Counted from the first letter of the stretch, positions 26,843 through 36,485 are shown. The stretch is 64,000 nt of DNA from Amycolatopsis acidiphila (GCF_021391495.1 NZ_CP090063.1:1178001-1242000); one strand, 5' to 3'. A program made the numbers and translations. Notes: generated by a model not told the origin, from the letters alone.

Positions 26843-26863
26843 ACATAATCTACTCTATGTTAG
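26843..26863 (+). promoter_or_regulatory. shared regulatory motif, copy 3 (ferredoxin operon)
   Basis: ACATAATCTACTCTATG followed by TTAG. Its arms AACATA-N8-TATGTT (from 26842) are a perfect inverted repeat, the most symmetric of the three copies. Only 22 bp separate it from the ferredoxin ATG, so the motif must overlap the core promoter; TATGTT could be the -10. Confidence 0.65.
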
Positions 26864-26885
26864 ATCGTTTTCTTGAGGAGGAAGC

Positions 26886-27077
26886 ATGGAGATCATCGTT
26901 GACCGCGCCAGGTGCACGGCGCTCGGTATCTGTGAATCGCTGGCCCCCGAGGTGTTCGAAGTGGACGACCAAGGCGACCTGTTGTTGAAGAGCAACACTG
27001 TTCCCGAAGGGCAGCAGGGCGAGGTCGAGGCGGCGATCGCCGGATGCCCGACGGAAGCCCTTCGGCTGCGTGGCTGA
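26886..27077 (+). CDS. 3Fe-4S ferredoxin of the P450 type
   Basis: 63 residues. Cluster ligands are Cys10, Cys16 (CTALGIC, the second of the usual four replaced) and Cys54 (GCPTEAL), which gives a [3Fe-4S] cluster. Such ferredoxins pass electrons to class I P450s. GAGGAGG lies just ahead of the ATG. The presumed partners are the reductase downstream and the P450 at 20196. Confidence 0.9.
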   Translation: MEIIVDRARCTALGICESLAPEVFEVDDQGDLLLKSNTVPEGQQGEVEAAIAGCPTEALRLRG

Positions 27078-27102
27078 CGGCGCGCGGAAGGAGGAAACGA
27101 CG

Positions 27103-28326
27103 ATGCACGGTGGACGACTGGTCGTGGTCGGCGCCTCACTCGCCGGACTACGCGCTGCGGAAACCGCGCGCAAGGCCGGTTTCGGTGGAGCCATCACCTT
27201 GGTCGGCGCCGAGGAACACCTACCGTACGACCGCCCGCCGCTGTCGAAAGCCTTCCTCGATCGCGGTGCGGATTCGGCCGGGGCCTGCGTACCCACCTTC
27301 CGGCCGGTGGAGACGTTGCGCGACGAGCTCGGCGTCGAGCTGGTGCTCGGCAACCCGGCGTTGGCTCTGCATCCGGCACGGAAGGCGGTGCAGGTCTTCG
27401 ATCGCGAAATCCGCTACGACCACGCCGTAATCGCGACCGGTGCCACTGCGCGCAGGTTGCCGGCTACGGAGGGGCTGCGCGGCGTACACACCTTGCGCAC
27501 GCTCGATGACGCGGTCGCGGTCCGGGCGGCGCTGGACGCGGGTGCGCGGACTGTGGTGGTGGGCGCGGGTTTCATCGGATCGGAGGTGGCTTCCGGTGCC
27601 CGCAAGCGCGGCCTGGAGATCACGGTGGTGGAGGCGCTGCCCACTCCGCTGGTCCGGGCGGTGGGCCAGGCGATGGGGGAGGTCTGTGCGTCGCTGCATC
27701 GGCGTAACGGCACGGATCTGCGGTGCGGGGTCAGTGTGACTGAGATCCAGGGGGACGGCCGGGTCGAGCGTGTCGTGCTGTCCGACGGATCCACCGTGGA
27801 AGCGGACCTTGTGGTCGTCGGTGTCGGTACCGAGCCCGCCACGGGCTGGCTCGAGGGCTCCGGACTGACGCTGGACAACGGGATCGTGTGTGACGAAACG
27901 TTGTTCACCGGTGTCGAGGGCGTCTACGCGGCTGGTGACGTGGTCCGGTGGCGCAATCCGGCCTTCGGCAGGCAGATGCGCCTGGAGCACTGGACGAGCG
28001 CGGCGGAGCAGGGGGCCGCCGCCGTCCGCAATGCGCTGGAGCCGGCTGCCGCGAGACCGTACTCGACGGTGCCCTACTTCTGGTCCGATTGGTACGACAG
28101 CCGCATCCAGTTCGTGGGACTGCCCCAGGCGGACGAAGTCCGCGTCGTCGAGGAGCACGTACCCGGCCGCCACCGGTGTGTGGCATTGTACCGGGAGGGC
28201 GACCGGCTGACCGGTGCGCTGACGATCGACGGTCAGTCCGTCATCATGAAGTACCGCGGTCTGATCATGAAGAATGCCGGCTGGGACGAGGCATTGGCTT
28301 TCGCCGAGCAACGTCGGGCCGCGTAG
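27103..28326 (+). CDS. ferredoxin reductase (FAD/NAD-dependent)
   Basis: 407 residues. FAD motif VVGASLAGLRAAE at the N terminus, then YDRPPLSKAFL, the NAD(P) Rossmann VVVGAGFIGSEVASG near residue 150 and GVYAAGDVVRW near residue 275. The C-terminal reductase domain starts near YFWSDWYDSRIQFVGLP. It reduces the adjacent ferredoxin for the P450. ATG 27103 follows GGAAGGAGG; a GTG at 27070 is possible. Confidence 0.9.
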   Translation: MHGGRLVVVGASLAGLRAAETARKAGFGGAITLVGAEEHLPYDRPPLSKAFLDRGADSAGACVPTFRPVETLRDELGVELVLGNPALALHPARKAVQVFDREIRYDHAVIATGATARRLPATEGLRGVHTLRTLDDAVAVRAALDAGARTVVVGAGFIGSEVASGARKRGLEITVVEALPTPLVRAVGQAMGEVCASLHRRNGTDLRCGVSVTEIQGDGRVERVVLSDGSTVEADLVVVGVGTEPATGWLEGSGLTLDNGIVCDETLFTGVEGVYAAGDVVRWRNPAFGRQMRLEHWTSAAEQGAAAVRNALEPAAARPYSTVPYFWSDWYDSRIQFVGLPQADEVRVVEEHVPGRHRCVALYREGDRLTGALTIDGQSVIMKYRGLIMKNAGWDEALAFAEQRRAA

Positions 28327-28361
28327 CGGGTCAAGCCACGAGCAGGGGCCCTGGGGCGATT

Positions 28362-29715
28362 TGAACTGCTCACCGGAAGTTGGACTGGAAATCCAGTGCC
28401 AGCTTCCGGTGAGCAGTTGTGTGCATGTGCGTAGTTTGCTGGCTGAACATCCGCGGGTCACGGCGGTAGGGTTGTTCGGGGCCGGGTGGGGGTGGCACGT
28501 GGTCGCAAAGCGGTTTGGGTTGAACCCGGCTGCTGTTCACCGGTTGTATGACCGGTGGCGGGTGTGTGGAGGTGGAGCGCTGGTGGCCAAGCCGGCGAAA
28601 CGTTCGTTCTCGTTCGAGTTCAAGCTGGACGTGGTGCGGCGGTTTCCGGCTGGTGAGACCGAACTGGATCTGGCCTGTGAGTTCGACCTGTCCTCGCCGA
28701 AGCTGATCGAGACGTGGGCGCGGAAGTACCGCAACGAGGGCGATGACGGGTTTACGTCCGAAGCAACCCGGCGGACGTCTGAAGCCCGACGCGGTGCCGA
28801 GTGAAGCGGGTGAGCTGGAGCAGTTGCGGCGCAAGAACGAACAGTTGCGAGCCGAGGTTGCGTATCTGGGAAAATTGCGGGTCTTTAGGGCGCAACAAGA
28901 CGGTGAAGGTCCGCTCCGTCGCCTCCTCAAGGCGAGCATCGACTGGACGTGCTGTTGCGGGTCGTCGGGCTTGCCCGGTCAACGTTCTTTTATCACCAGG
29001 CCCGTTTGGGAAGGCCTGACCCGCGAGCCGGGCTGAAGGCCGTGATCACGGATGTATTCACCAGCAACCACGCCCGTTACGGGCATCGCGATGTCCACTG
29101 GGAACTGGTCAAGGCCGGCTGGCAGGTCGCGAAGAAGACCGTGCTGAAAGCCGACGCGGCGGCTCGGGCTGGTCTGCCGGTCACACCGCGAGAGGCGATG
29201 CGTCTCGTATCACGGGAGATCGGCTAGGTCGCCCCGAACCTGCTGGATCGGGACTTCACCGCCGACGCGCCGAATCGGAACTGGGTCACCGATGTGACCG
29301 AGTTCCGCGTCGGCGAGGCCAAGCTCTACCTGTCGCCTGTGATGGACCTGTTCGACCGGCAGATCATCGCCCACTCGATCGGGGCCTCCCCGAGCCTGGC
29401 GCTGACCAACAGTTCACTGCTGCCAGCGCTCGCCACACTCGGTGCCGATGGCGCACCAATGGTGCGTTCCGATCAGGGATTCCCCTATCTGCACGCGTCC
29501 TGGCGGCGCCTGCTCGCCGATGCTGGAGCGACCCGGTCGATGTCCCGCAAGGGAAACTGTTACGACAACCGCGGTAATCGCGAACTTCTTCGGGCATCTC
29601 AAACACCGACCGCATCTCCACAAGACTCGAGGGCCTGAGCCCGGTACAAAACCGGACCCAAGCCCTCGCGGCCCAGACTCTCAATTACCCGGTCCAACAA
29701 ACGGGGACCAGTTCA
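28362..29715 (+). mobile_element. IS3-family element, full length but decayed
   Basis: The ends are imperfect inverted repeats. The left reads TGAACTGCTCACCGGAAG and the right, read inward, TGAACTGGTCCCCGTTTG; the match continues through GTTGGAC-x-GG. orfA (about 28433-28880) encodes VVAKRFGLNPAAVHRLYDRW and KRSFSFEFKLDVVRRF, with a frameshift near 28753. orfB follows with ARSTFFYHQARLGRPDPRA, ARYGHRDVH, a loss near 29150-29225 with a stop, then NWVTDVTEFRVG, SPVMDLFDRQIIAHSIGA and MSRKGNCYDN, and a last frameshift near 29570. About 1354 bp, the normal size. No convincing target duplication was seen. The transposase is inactive. Confidence 0.85.
28364..28418. repeat. long hairpin at the IS3 left end
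   Basis: AACTGCTCACCGGAAG and its exact complement at 28403-28418 are 16-bp arms. The inner part is itself palindromic (ACTGGA-AA-TCCAGT). It starts inside the left inverted repeat of the IS3 element and 37 bp after the ferredoxin reductase stop. It could end transcription from the reductase gene or block read-through into the element. Confidence 0.6.
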
Positions 29716-29749
29716 CATTGCGGCCGGGGCCCCTTGTTTCGGGGCTCAG

Positions 29750-30241
29750 TCAGCTACGCGTCGTCCGGGTCAACGACAGCAGATACGCGCCGCCGATCTT
29801 GCCGTCACGTGGTGGCAGGGCGCCGAGCTGGCGCATCATCTCGGTGATCTCGTACTGGGCCAGATAACGGGACAACAGCCCGTCGGTGAACCGCAGGAAG
29901 ATGTCGCAGCCGTAAGTGCTGAACCGCTTGTCTGGGTCCAGCTGCGGCGGGCCACTGCCTTCCTGCCGGAACAGCACGAGTCCCCGCCCGTCCTCGGGGG
30001 CGGTGAACAACTGGACTTCCTTGAACTCCACGTCGGGCATGGTTTTCCAAATGCGCTCCACGTACTCGTGCATGTTGTCCCGGCCGTGGATGACGTCGGT
30101 CCAGAAGACGGTGTCCTCCCAGACGATGTCCTGATGCAACAGCGCGAGTACCTGCTCGGTGTCGTGGGAGTTCCAGGCCGCCAGCCAGTCGGTGGCGAAA
30201 CGCCTGAGGAACGCAGGATCTACGGGGCGGTTCTCGGTCAA
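29750..30241 (-). CDS. NTF2/SnoaL-like protein
   Basis: 163 residues with the nuclear-transport-factor-2 fold pattern: FATDWLAAWNSHDTEQVLAL, VWEDTVFWTDVIHGRDNMHE and a C-terminal sheet ending in YEITEMMRQLG. Such proteins act as isomerases, hydratases or binding proteins for ring compounds. It is last in the six-gene minus-strand operon, 11 bp after the isomerase gene, so it likely acts on the same pathway. No catalytic residue can be assigned. Confidence 0.75.
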   Translation of the reverse strand: MTENRPVDPAFLRRFATDWLAAWNSHDTEQVLALLHQDIVWEDTVFWTDVIHGRDNMHEYVERIWKTMPDVEFKEVQLFTAPEDGRGLVLFRQEGSGPPQLDPDKRFSTYGCDIFLRFTDGLLSRYLAQYEITEMMRQLGALPPRDGKIGGAYLLSLTRTTRS

Positions 30242-30252
30242 GGGGTTGGCTC

Positions 30253-31050
30253 CTAACTGCCGGAGGGGAACACTGGAGGACGTCGCTCCAGGAAGGCGTT
30301 GACTCCTTCCTGCCCGTCCGCTGTGTCGACAAGGGCGGAGATGGACGCCGCTTCGGCGTCGAGGTGTTCTTCGAGGGGACGTGCGGGTGCGTCGCGCACC
30401 AGGCGAGCAGATGAGGCCAGCGCAGCCCTGGGGCCTCGGGTGAACGCACGTGCCAGTCCGGTCGCCCGCTCGAGTGCCGTCCCGGGGTCGACGACCCGGC
30501 TGACCAGCCCGAGCCGTTCGGCCTCGGCACCGTCGAGCCTGCGGTTGGTCAGGATCAGGTCGTTGGCCCTGGCCGGGCCGAGTAGCCGCGCCAGGGTCCA
30601 GGACACCCCGCAGTCCGGGGAAAGCCCGGCCGCGGTGTAGGCGACCACGAACCGGGCCGTGCGCTCGGCCACCACCAGGTCCGCGGACAGTGCGAACCCG
30701 ATTCCACCGCCGGCGCAGGCACCCTGGACCGCACTGATCACCGGCACGGACAGCGAGCGCAGGCCCAGCACCGCCTGGTGCGCCGTCCCGGCGAGTTCCG
30801 CGAGGAACTCGCTGGGACGGTCCGCATCAGCGAACGAGAGCAGGTCTCCGCCGACGCTGAACTGGTCGCCGTGGCCGAACAAGACCGCGGCCCCGACGTC
30901 GGCGTGCGCGACCACGTCGGCCACGGCGTCCCGGAGTGCCTGGGCCATCGGAAGGGTGATCGCGTTGCCGTTGTCGGGCCGGTTGAGGCCGATCAGCGCG
31001 AGGCCGTCTGTGATCTCCAGGCTCACCGGGCCCTGTGTTCGTGCGTTCAC
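30253..31050 (-). CDS. enoyl-CoA hydratase/isomerase family protein, PaaG-like
   Basis: 265 residues of the crotonase fold. VNARTQGPVSLEI is the N terminus (GTG at 31050 overlapping the stop of the upstream gene). Oxyanion-hole segments are FSVGGDLLSF and ACAGGGIGFALSADL. Where hydratases have Glu there is AYTAAGLSPDCG; the Asp in SPDCG matches the isomerase acid of the PaaG/ECI group. It is therefore more likely an acyl-CoA double-bond isomerase than a hydratase. Confidence 0.85.
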   Translation of the reverse strand: MNARTQGPVSLEITDGLALIGLNRPDNGNAITLPMAQALRDAVADVVAHADVGAAVLFGHGDQFSVGGDLLSFADADRPSEFLAELAGTAHQAVLGLRSLSVPVISAVQGACAGGGIGFALSADLVVAERTARFVVAYTAAGLSPDCGVSWTLARLLGPARANDLILTNRRLDGAEAERLGLVSRVVDPGTALERATGLARAFTRGPRAALASSARLVRDAPARPLEEHLDAEAASISALVDTADGQEGVNAFLERRPPVFPSGS

Positions 31051-32201
31051 AGGCCGAGGTCCCGCCCGATGATCTCCTTCATGATTTCGGTCGTGCCGCC
31101 GTAGATGGTCTGGATCCGGGCGTCGACGAAAGCCCGGCTGACCGGGTACTCGCGCATGTACCCGTATCCGCCGTGCAGCTGGAGGCAGCGGTCGGCGACC
31201 CGGACCTGCAGTTCGGTGCACCACCACTTCGCCTTGGCGGCCTGGACCGGACTGAGCCGGCCCTCGGAGTGCAGGTGCACACAGTGGTCGACGAAGACCC
31301 GCGCGATGTCCACTTCGGTGCGCAGTTCGGCCAGTAGGAACCGGCTGTGCTGGAAACGGCCGATCGGGTTCCCGAACGCGCGTCGTTCGCTCACGTACTC
31401 CAGAGTGCGCGCCAGCACACCCTCGGCGGCCGACACCGCAGTGACAGCAAGCGACAGGCGCTCCTGTGGCAGGTTGCGCATGAGCTGGAAGAAGCCTTCG
31501 CCTTCCTCTCCCAGACGGTTGGCGACGGGGACGCGCACGTCGGTAAAGTGCAGTTCGCTGGTGTCCTGTCCGTGTAGACCGAGCTTGTCGAGGTTCCGTC
31601 CGCGCTCGAAACCCGCCATCCCCCGTTCGACCACGACCAGGCTCAGACCCCGGTGCTTGTCTTCGGAGGTCCGGGCGGCGACGACGACCAGGTCGGCGTT
31701 CTGGCCGTTGGAGATGAATGTCTTGGATCCGTTGAGGACGTAGTCGTCACCCTCGCGCACGGCGCGAGTCGCGATGCCGGACAGGTCGCTGCCCGTGCCT
31801 GGTTCGGTCATCGCGATCGCACCGACCAGCTCGCCCGAGGTCATGCCGGGCAGCCAGCGTGCTTTCTGTTCCTCGTTCGTCAGATCGAGGATGTAGGGGC
31901 CGACCACGTCGTTCTGCAGTGCCAGAGCAAGTCCTGCCGAGGCGTAGCCGGACCGCCCGAATTCCTCGTCGAGGATCGCGCTGAACCGCCAGTCGCCGAT
32001 GCCGGCCCCGCCGTGGGTCTCGGGTGTGGCGAACAGCAAGAGGCCTGCGTCACCCGCTTTGCTGAACAGCGACCGGTCGACGATGCCCCGCTGTTCCCAG
32101 TCCTCGTCGTGAGGTGCGACTTCGGTCTTGATGAACGATTGGACGGTCTGCCGGAACAGTTCGTGATCCTCGTCGTACACCGTGCGGATCTGCTCAGGCA
32201 T
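31047..32201 (-). CDS. acyl-CoA dehydrogenase
   Basis: 384 residues, the usual length. MPEQIRTVYDEDHELFRQTV starts at ATG 32201. FAD/substrate motifs AMTEPGTGSDLSGI, TFISNGQNADLVVVAAR, the signature CLQLHGGYGYMREYPVSRAF and the C-terminal YGGTTEIMKEIIGRDLGL with its base Glu. It makes the alpha,beta-double bond of an acyl-CoA. It overlaps the following isomerase gene (TGTGA) and the preceding SDR gene. Confidence 0.92.
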   Translation of the reverse strand: MPEQIRTVYDEDHELFRQTVQSFIKTEVAPHDEDWEQRGIVDRSLFSKAGDAGLLLFATPETHGGAGIGDWRFSAILDEEFGRSGYASAGLALALQNDVVGPYILDLTNEEQKARWLPGMTSGELVGAIAMTEPGTGSDLSGIATRAVREGDDYVLNGSKTFISNGQNADLVVVAARTSEDKHRGLSLVVVERGMAGFERGRNLDKLGLHGQDTSELHFTDVRVPVANRLGEEGEGFFQLMRNLPQERLSLAVTAVSAAEGVLARTLEYVSERRAFGNPIGRFQHSRFLLAELRTEVDIARVFVDHCVHLHSEGRLSPVQAAKAKWWCTELQVRVADRCLQLHGGYGYMREYPVSRAFVDARIQTIYGGTTEIMKEIIGRDLGL

Positions 32202-33057
32202 GTTCACCTCCTGGCAGGAACAGGTCCGGTTTGAGGTCGCCCTCCAGCGCGTCGCCGTAGCGGTAGGGCGAGAAGTCGGTGACGCCTTCGTCGCGCAGCA
32301 CGTCGTCGTCGATGAAACAGACACCGGTGCGGTCGGTCGCTTTGCGGGACAGAATGGCGTGCGCAGCGTCAGCCATGATCTCGGGCCTGCGCGATACGGC
32401 CATCGCCGCGTCGCCGCCCACGATGTTCTGGACCGCGGCGGTCGCGATCGTCGTCCGCGGCCACAGGCAGTTCGCCGCCAGCGGACGCGGGTGGTCCTGT
32501 CCCGCCAGGCCGAGCGTCAGCATCGTCATGGCGTACTTGCTGATCGTGTAAGGCGCGTGCTGGTGCAGCCAGACCGGGTCCGGGTTGAGCGGTGGCGAGA
32601 GCGTCAGCACGTGCGGGTTGTCGGAGTCGTAGAGGTGTGGCAATGCTGCGCTGGTCAACGCGAAAGTGCCGCGTGCGTTGATGTCGAGCATCAGGTCGTA
32701 CCGCTTGAGGGCCAGTTTCCCGAGCGGTGCCAGCGCGATCGCCGAGGCGTTGTTCACGACGATGTCGATCCCGCCGAACGTTTCCACGGCCTGGCTGACA
32801 ACGCGTTCGACATCCTCCTCACGGCGCACGTCACCGACCACCGCCAGGCCTTTGCCACCGGCTTTCTCGATCTCGGCGACCGCCGTGTGCACGGTGCCGG
32901 GCAAGCGGGGGTCGGGCCGATCGGTTTTGGCCAGCAGCACGATATTGGCGCCGTCTCGCGCCGCGCGGGTAGCGATGGCCAGACCGATGCCCCGGCTTCC
33001 GCCGGACATCACGATGGTGCGGCCGGCCAGCGGGCACTGTCCGTCCTGTGTGGTCAC
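32194..33057 (-). CDS. short-chain dehydrogenase (HSDL2-like)
   Basis: 287 residues, GTG at 33057 overlapping the FadB stop. Cofactor motif SGGSRGIGLAIATRAARDGA, LLAKTDRPDPRLPGTVHTAV and INARGTFALTSA; active site LSPPLNP with YTISKYAMTML. The PHVLTLSPPLN pattern and the loop AKTDRPDP are features of the HSDL2-like SDR group. It probably oxidises a hydroxyacyl-CoA or related ketone precursor. Confidence 0.85.
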   Translation of the reverse strand: MTTQDGQCPLAGRTIVMSGGSRGIGLAIATRAARDGANIVLLAKTDRPDPRLPGTVHTAVAEIEKAGGKGLAVVGDVRREEDVERVVSQAVETFGGIDIVVNNASAIALAPLGKLALKRYDLMLDINARGTFALTSAALPHLYDSDNPHVLTLSPPLNPDPVWLHQHAPYTISKYAMTMLTLGLAGQDHPRPLAANCLWPRTTIATAAVQNIVGGDAAMAVSRRPEIMADAAHAILSRKATDRTGVCFIDDDVLRDEGVTDFSPYRYGDALEGDLKPDLFLPGGEHA

Positions 33058-35225
33058 TGGTAGTCCTCTCCGTTTTCGGACTTGCGCACGAGCGACGCGG
33101 GTGGGGTGAACCGTTCTCCGTAGCGGGCCGCCAGCTCCCTTGCCCTGGCGACGAAACCGGGCAGACCGCCCTCGTACTGGTTGACGTACTGGATGACGCC
33201 GCCTGTCCACGAGGGGAAACCGATGCCGAGGATGGAGCCGACGTTGGCGTCGGGGATGGACCGCAGGACACCCTCGTCGAGACAGCGGATGGTGTCCAGC
33301 GCCTCGGAGAACAGCATGCGTTCCTGCATGTCGATCAGCGGCACATCGGTGTTGGTACCGTCGAACGCCTCGGCCAGACCGGCCCACAGGCCCTGCCTTC
33401 GGCCTTTGTCGTAGTCGTAGAACCCCGCACCGGCCGCGCGGCCGGTGCGGTCGAACTCGTCGATCATGCGGTCCACCACAGCCGCTGCCGGATGCACTGG
33501 TTGGTCGACCCCGGCCGCCCGGTAGCCCTCGGCGGTCTCCTCGCGGATCTTGCGCAAGAGCGTCAGGGCGAGCTCGTCCACAAGTGCGAGTGCGCCGACC
33601 GGATAGCCCGCTTGGGTCGCGGCCTGTTCGATCGACGCCGCAGGCACACCTTCGCCGAGCAGCGCGATGGCTTCGTTGACGAACTCCAGGATGACCCGGC
33701 TGGTGAAGAATCCGCGGCTGTCGTTGACGACGATCGGGGTTTTGCCGATCTGGCGTGCGAAGTCGATAGCCTTGGCCAGGGTGGCGTCGCTGGTCTTCTC
33801 GCCGACCACGATCTCCAGCAGGGCCATCTTGTCCACGGGGGAGAAGAAGTGCAGGCCGATGAAGTCTTCGGGCCGTGTCACCCCTTCGGCGAGATCGGTG
33901 ATGGGCAGGGTCGAGGTGTTGGACCCGAGCACCGCGTCGGGCGTCAGGTGCTCGGCGATCTCGGCGATGACCTTTTTCTTCAGCGAGGGGTCTTCGAAGA
34001 CCGCCTCGATGAGCAGGTCTGCTCCGTCTGCATCGGGAGCGTCGGCGGTCGGCGTGATGCGGCCGAGGAGTGCGTCCCGTTGCTCCGGTGTCGTGGTGCC
34101 TCGCTGCACCGCTTTGTCCAGGATCTTGGCGCTGTAGCCTTTACCGCGTTCGGCGGCGTCGAGCGTCACGTCCTTGAGAACGACATCGAGTCCGGCTTTG
34201 GCGCTCACGTAGGCGATGCCGGCGCCCATCATGCCCGCGCCGAGCACGACGACCTTCTTCGCCTCGTACGGCGGGTGGCCGTCAGGGCGGCTGGCGCCGC
34301 GGTCGATGGCCCGCATGTCGAAGAACATGGACTTGATGATGTTCGCCGATACCTGCCCGCAGATGAGGTCCGCGCAGTAGCGGGACTCGATGATCAGGGC
34401 GTTGTCGAAGTCCACCTGCGCACCTTCGACCGCGGCCGCCAGCAGGTTGTGCGGCGCCGGAGCCGGCGCGCCGTGGTTCTGCTTGCGCAGCACCGCGGGC
34501 AGCGACGGCAGCACGGCGGCCAGGCCGGGGCTGGCCGGTGTTCCGCCGGGGATCTTGTGGCCAGGACGATCCCATGGCTGGGCTGGTTCGGGATTCGCGG
34601 CGATCCACTCTCGCGCCGCGGTTGCCAGCTCGGCAGGGCCGGAGACTACGGCGTCGAGCAGACCGCGTTCCACAGCGGCGGCAGGACGGAATTTCCTGCC
34701 TGTCAGCAGGATGTCCTGTAGCGCGGTTTGCAAACCGAACATCCGGACCGTCCGGGTCGTCCCACCGCCACCTGGCAGCAAGCCCAAGGTCACCTCGGGG
34801 AGCCCGACCCTGACGTGGGAGGCGTCGACCGCGATCCGGTGATGGCAGGCCAGCGCGATCTCGTAACCACCACCGAGCGCGGCGCCGTTGATCGCCGCGA
34901 CGACCGGCCTGCCGAGCGTCTCCAGGCGCCGCAGGGAGTGCTTGACCGCTTCGAGCATCGCGGTGATGTCGGCGACCTGGTCCCGGGTGGCGCGCATCAT
35001 CATGCCGAGGTCGCCGCCGGCGAAGAACGTCTTCTTGGCCGAGCCGATGATCACCCCGGTGATCGAGTCCCGCTCCGCGTGCAGATGTTCTACCAGAACC
35101 GGGAATTCACGGCGGAAGCGTTCATTCATAGTGTTGGCCGACCCGTCGGGGTCGTCCATCGTGACGGTGACGACTCCGTCATCGCCACGGTCCCAAAGGA
35201 ACATCGGGTGTTCGTGCTCAGTCAT
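33054..35225 (-). CDS. fadB: FadB-type enoyl-CoA hydratase / 3-hydroxyacyl-CoA dehydrogenase
   Basis: 723 residues, both beta-oxidation activities in one chain. N-terminal crotonase domain (residues about 10-300): FFAGGDLGMMMR, NGAALGGGYEIALA and VGLPEVTLGLLPGGGGTTRT with the catalytic Glu. Central Rossmann domain from about residue 320: VVVLGAGMMGAGIAYVSA, then GLHFFSPVDKMALLEIV with the catalytic His, and a C-terminal dehydrogenase dimerisation domain. ATG 35225 follows AGGAG; a TTG at 35231 is also open. It forms a trifunctional set with the thiolase upstream. Confidence 0.93.
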   Translation of the reverse strand: MTEHEHPMFLWDRGDDGVVTVTMDDPDGSANTMNERFRREFPVLVEHLHAERDSITGVIIGSAKKTFFAGGDLGMMMRATRDQVADITAMLEAVKHSLRRLETLGRPVVAAINGAALGGGYEIALACHHRIAVDASHVRVGLPEVTLGLLPGGGGTTRTVRMFGLQTALQDILLTGRKFRPAAAVERGLLDAVVSGPAELATAAREWIAANPEPAQPWDRPGHKIPGGTPASPGLAAVLPSLPAVLRKQNHGAPAPAPHNLLAAAVEGAQVDFDNALIIESRYCADLICGQVSANIIKSMFFDMRAIDRGASRPDGHPPYEAKKVVVLGAGMMGAGIAYVSAKAGLDVVLKDVTLDAAERGKGYSAKILDKAVQRGTTTPEQRDALLGRITPTADAPDADGADLLIEAVFEDPSLKKKVIAEIAEHLTPDAVLGSNTSTLPITDLAEGVTRPEDFIGLHFFSPVDKMALLEIVVGEKTSDATLAKAIDFARQIGKTPIVVNDSRGFFTSRVILEFVNEAIALLGEGVPAASIEQAATQAGYPVGALALVDELALTLLRKIREETAEGYRAAGVDQPVHPAAAVVDRMIDEFDRTGRAAGAGFYDYDKGRRQGLWAGLAEAFDGTNTDVPLIDMQERMLFSEALDTIRCLDEGVLRSIPDANVGSILGIGFPSWTGGVIQYVNQYEGGLPGFVARARELAARYGERFTPPASLVRKSENGEDYQ

Positions 35226-35255
35226 CGACAACTCCTACGAATTCGGCGAGAGGGT

Positions 35256-36485
35256 TCACAGACGTTCGATGAGGGTGGCCACGCCCATGCCGCCGCCGAT
35301 ACACAGCGTGACGACCGCGCGGCGGGCCTGACGGCGTTCGAGCTCGTCGAGCATGGTGCCGATGAGCATCGCGCCGGTGGCTCCCAGCGGATGCCCCATG
35401 GCGATGGCTCCGCCGTTGACGTTCACCTTGTCCAGCGGAATGCCGAGATCCTTGGCGTACTTCAGGGGGATCGCGGCGAAAGCCTCATTGATCTCGAACA
35501 GGTCGATGTCGTCGACGGCCAGTCCGGTGTTGTCCAGCAGCTTGCGAGTGGCGGGGATGGGACCGGTCAACATGATCGTCGAATCCGCGCCCGAGGTCGC
35601 GGTGGCCACGACCCGGCCCCGAGGGGTGAGGCCGTACTCGGCGCCTGCCCGCTCGGCACCGATCAGGACCAGCGCGGCGCCGTCCACGATGCCGGACGAG
35701 TTGCCGGCGTGATGCACGTGGTCGATGCGCTCTACCCAGTGATAACGCTGCAGCGCCACCGCGTCGAACCCACCTTGCTCGCCGAGCTTCGCGAAGGACG
35801 GCTTGAGTCCGCCCAACGACGCGACGGTCGTGTCCGGTCGCATGTGCTCATCGTGATCGAGCATGGAGGTGCCATTGCGGTCCCGCACCGGAACGACGGA
35901 TTTCGCGAAGTAACCACCCGACCACGCCGCCGCGGCCAGACGCTGGGACCGTTCGGCGTAGGAGTCGACCGTGTCGCGGGTGAATCCTTCGATGGTGGCG
36001 ATCAGGTCCGCGCTGACACCTTGCGGGATGTATGACGTCGCGTAGTTGGTTTCGGGGTCGTTCATCCACGCTCCACCGTCGGAGCCGAGCGGCAGCCGCG
36101 ACATCGACTCGACGCCACCGGCGATGACCAGCCTGTCCCAGCCGGAGCGCACTTTCTGCGCGGCGGTGTTGACCGCTTCCAGGCCGGATCCGCAGAACCG
36201 GTTGAGCTGCAGCCCGGAGACGGTGTCGGGCAGGCCCGCGGCAATCGCGGCGGTGCGCGGTAGTACGGAGCCCTGGTCGCCGACCGGCGACACGATCCCG
36301 AGCACGAGGTCGTCGATCGCGGCGGGGTCGAGATCCGGTTGCCGTCGGCGAAGTTCGTGGATCAGGTCCACCACGAGGGATACCGGCTTGATGGTGCGCA
36401 GGGAGCCGGTGTTCTTGCCGCGGCCGCGGGGCGTGCGGATCGCGTCGTAGATGAACGCTTCCGGAACCGACGGTGGGTTGGGCAT
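35256..36485 (-). CDS. fadA: acetyl-CoA C-acyltransferase (thiolase)
   Basis: 409 residues. Nucleophilic Cys in [12 protein letters not shown], then [24 protein letters not shown] and [10 protein letters not shown] with the second Cys. It releases acetyl-CoA (or propionyl-CoA) in the last step of beta-oxidation. First gene of the minus-strand operon; its promoter region holds the palindrome at 36542 and faces the double-TetR gene. Confidence 0.93.
   Translation of the reverse strand: MPNPPSVPEAFIYDAIRTPRGRGKNTGSLRTIKPVSLVVDLIHELRRRQPDLDPAAIDDLVLGIVSPVGDQGSVLPRTAAIAAGLPDTVSGLQLNRFCGSGLEAVNTAAQKVRSGWDRLVIAGGVESMSRLPLGSDGGAWMNDPETNYATSYIPQGVSADLIATIEGFTRDTVDSYAERSQRLAAAAWSGGYFAKSVVPVRDRNGTSMLDHDEHMRPDTTVASLGGLKPSFAKLGEQGGFDAVALQRYHWVERIDHVHHAGNSSGIVDGAALVLIGAERAGAEYGLTPRGRVVATATSGADSTIMLTGPIPATRKLLDNTGLAVDDIDLFEINEAFAAIPLKYAKDLGIPLDKVNVNGGAIAMGHPLGATGAMLIGTMLDELERRQARRAVVTLCIGGGMGVATLIERL

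Noticed and set aside
28364..28418. Hairpin read only as a terminator of the ferredoxin reductase gene
   Set aside because: It begins within the left inverted repeat of the IS3 element, so it is primarily part of that element.
33048..34721. 557-residue open frame on the plus strand
   Set aside because: Mirror of the FadB-type gene on the other strand, with typical high-GC shadow composition.
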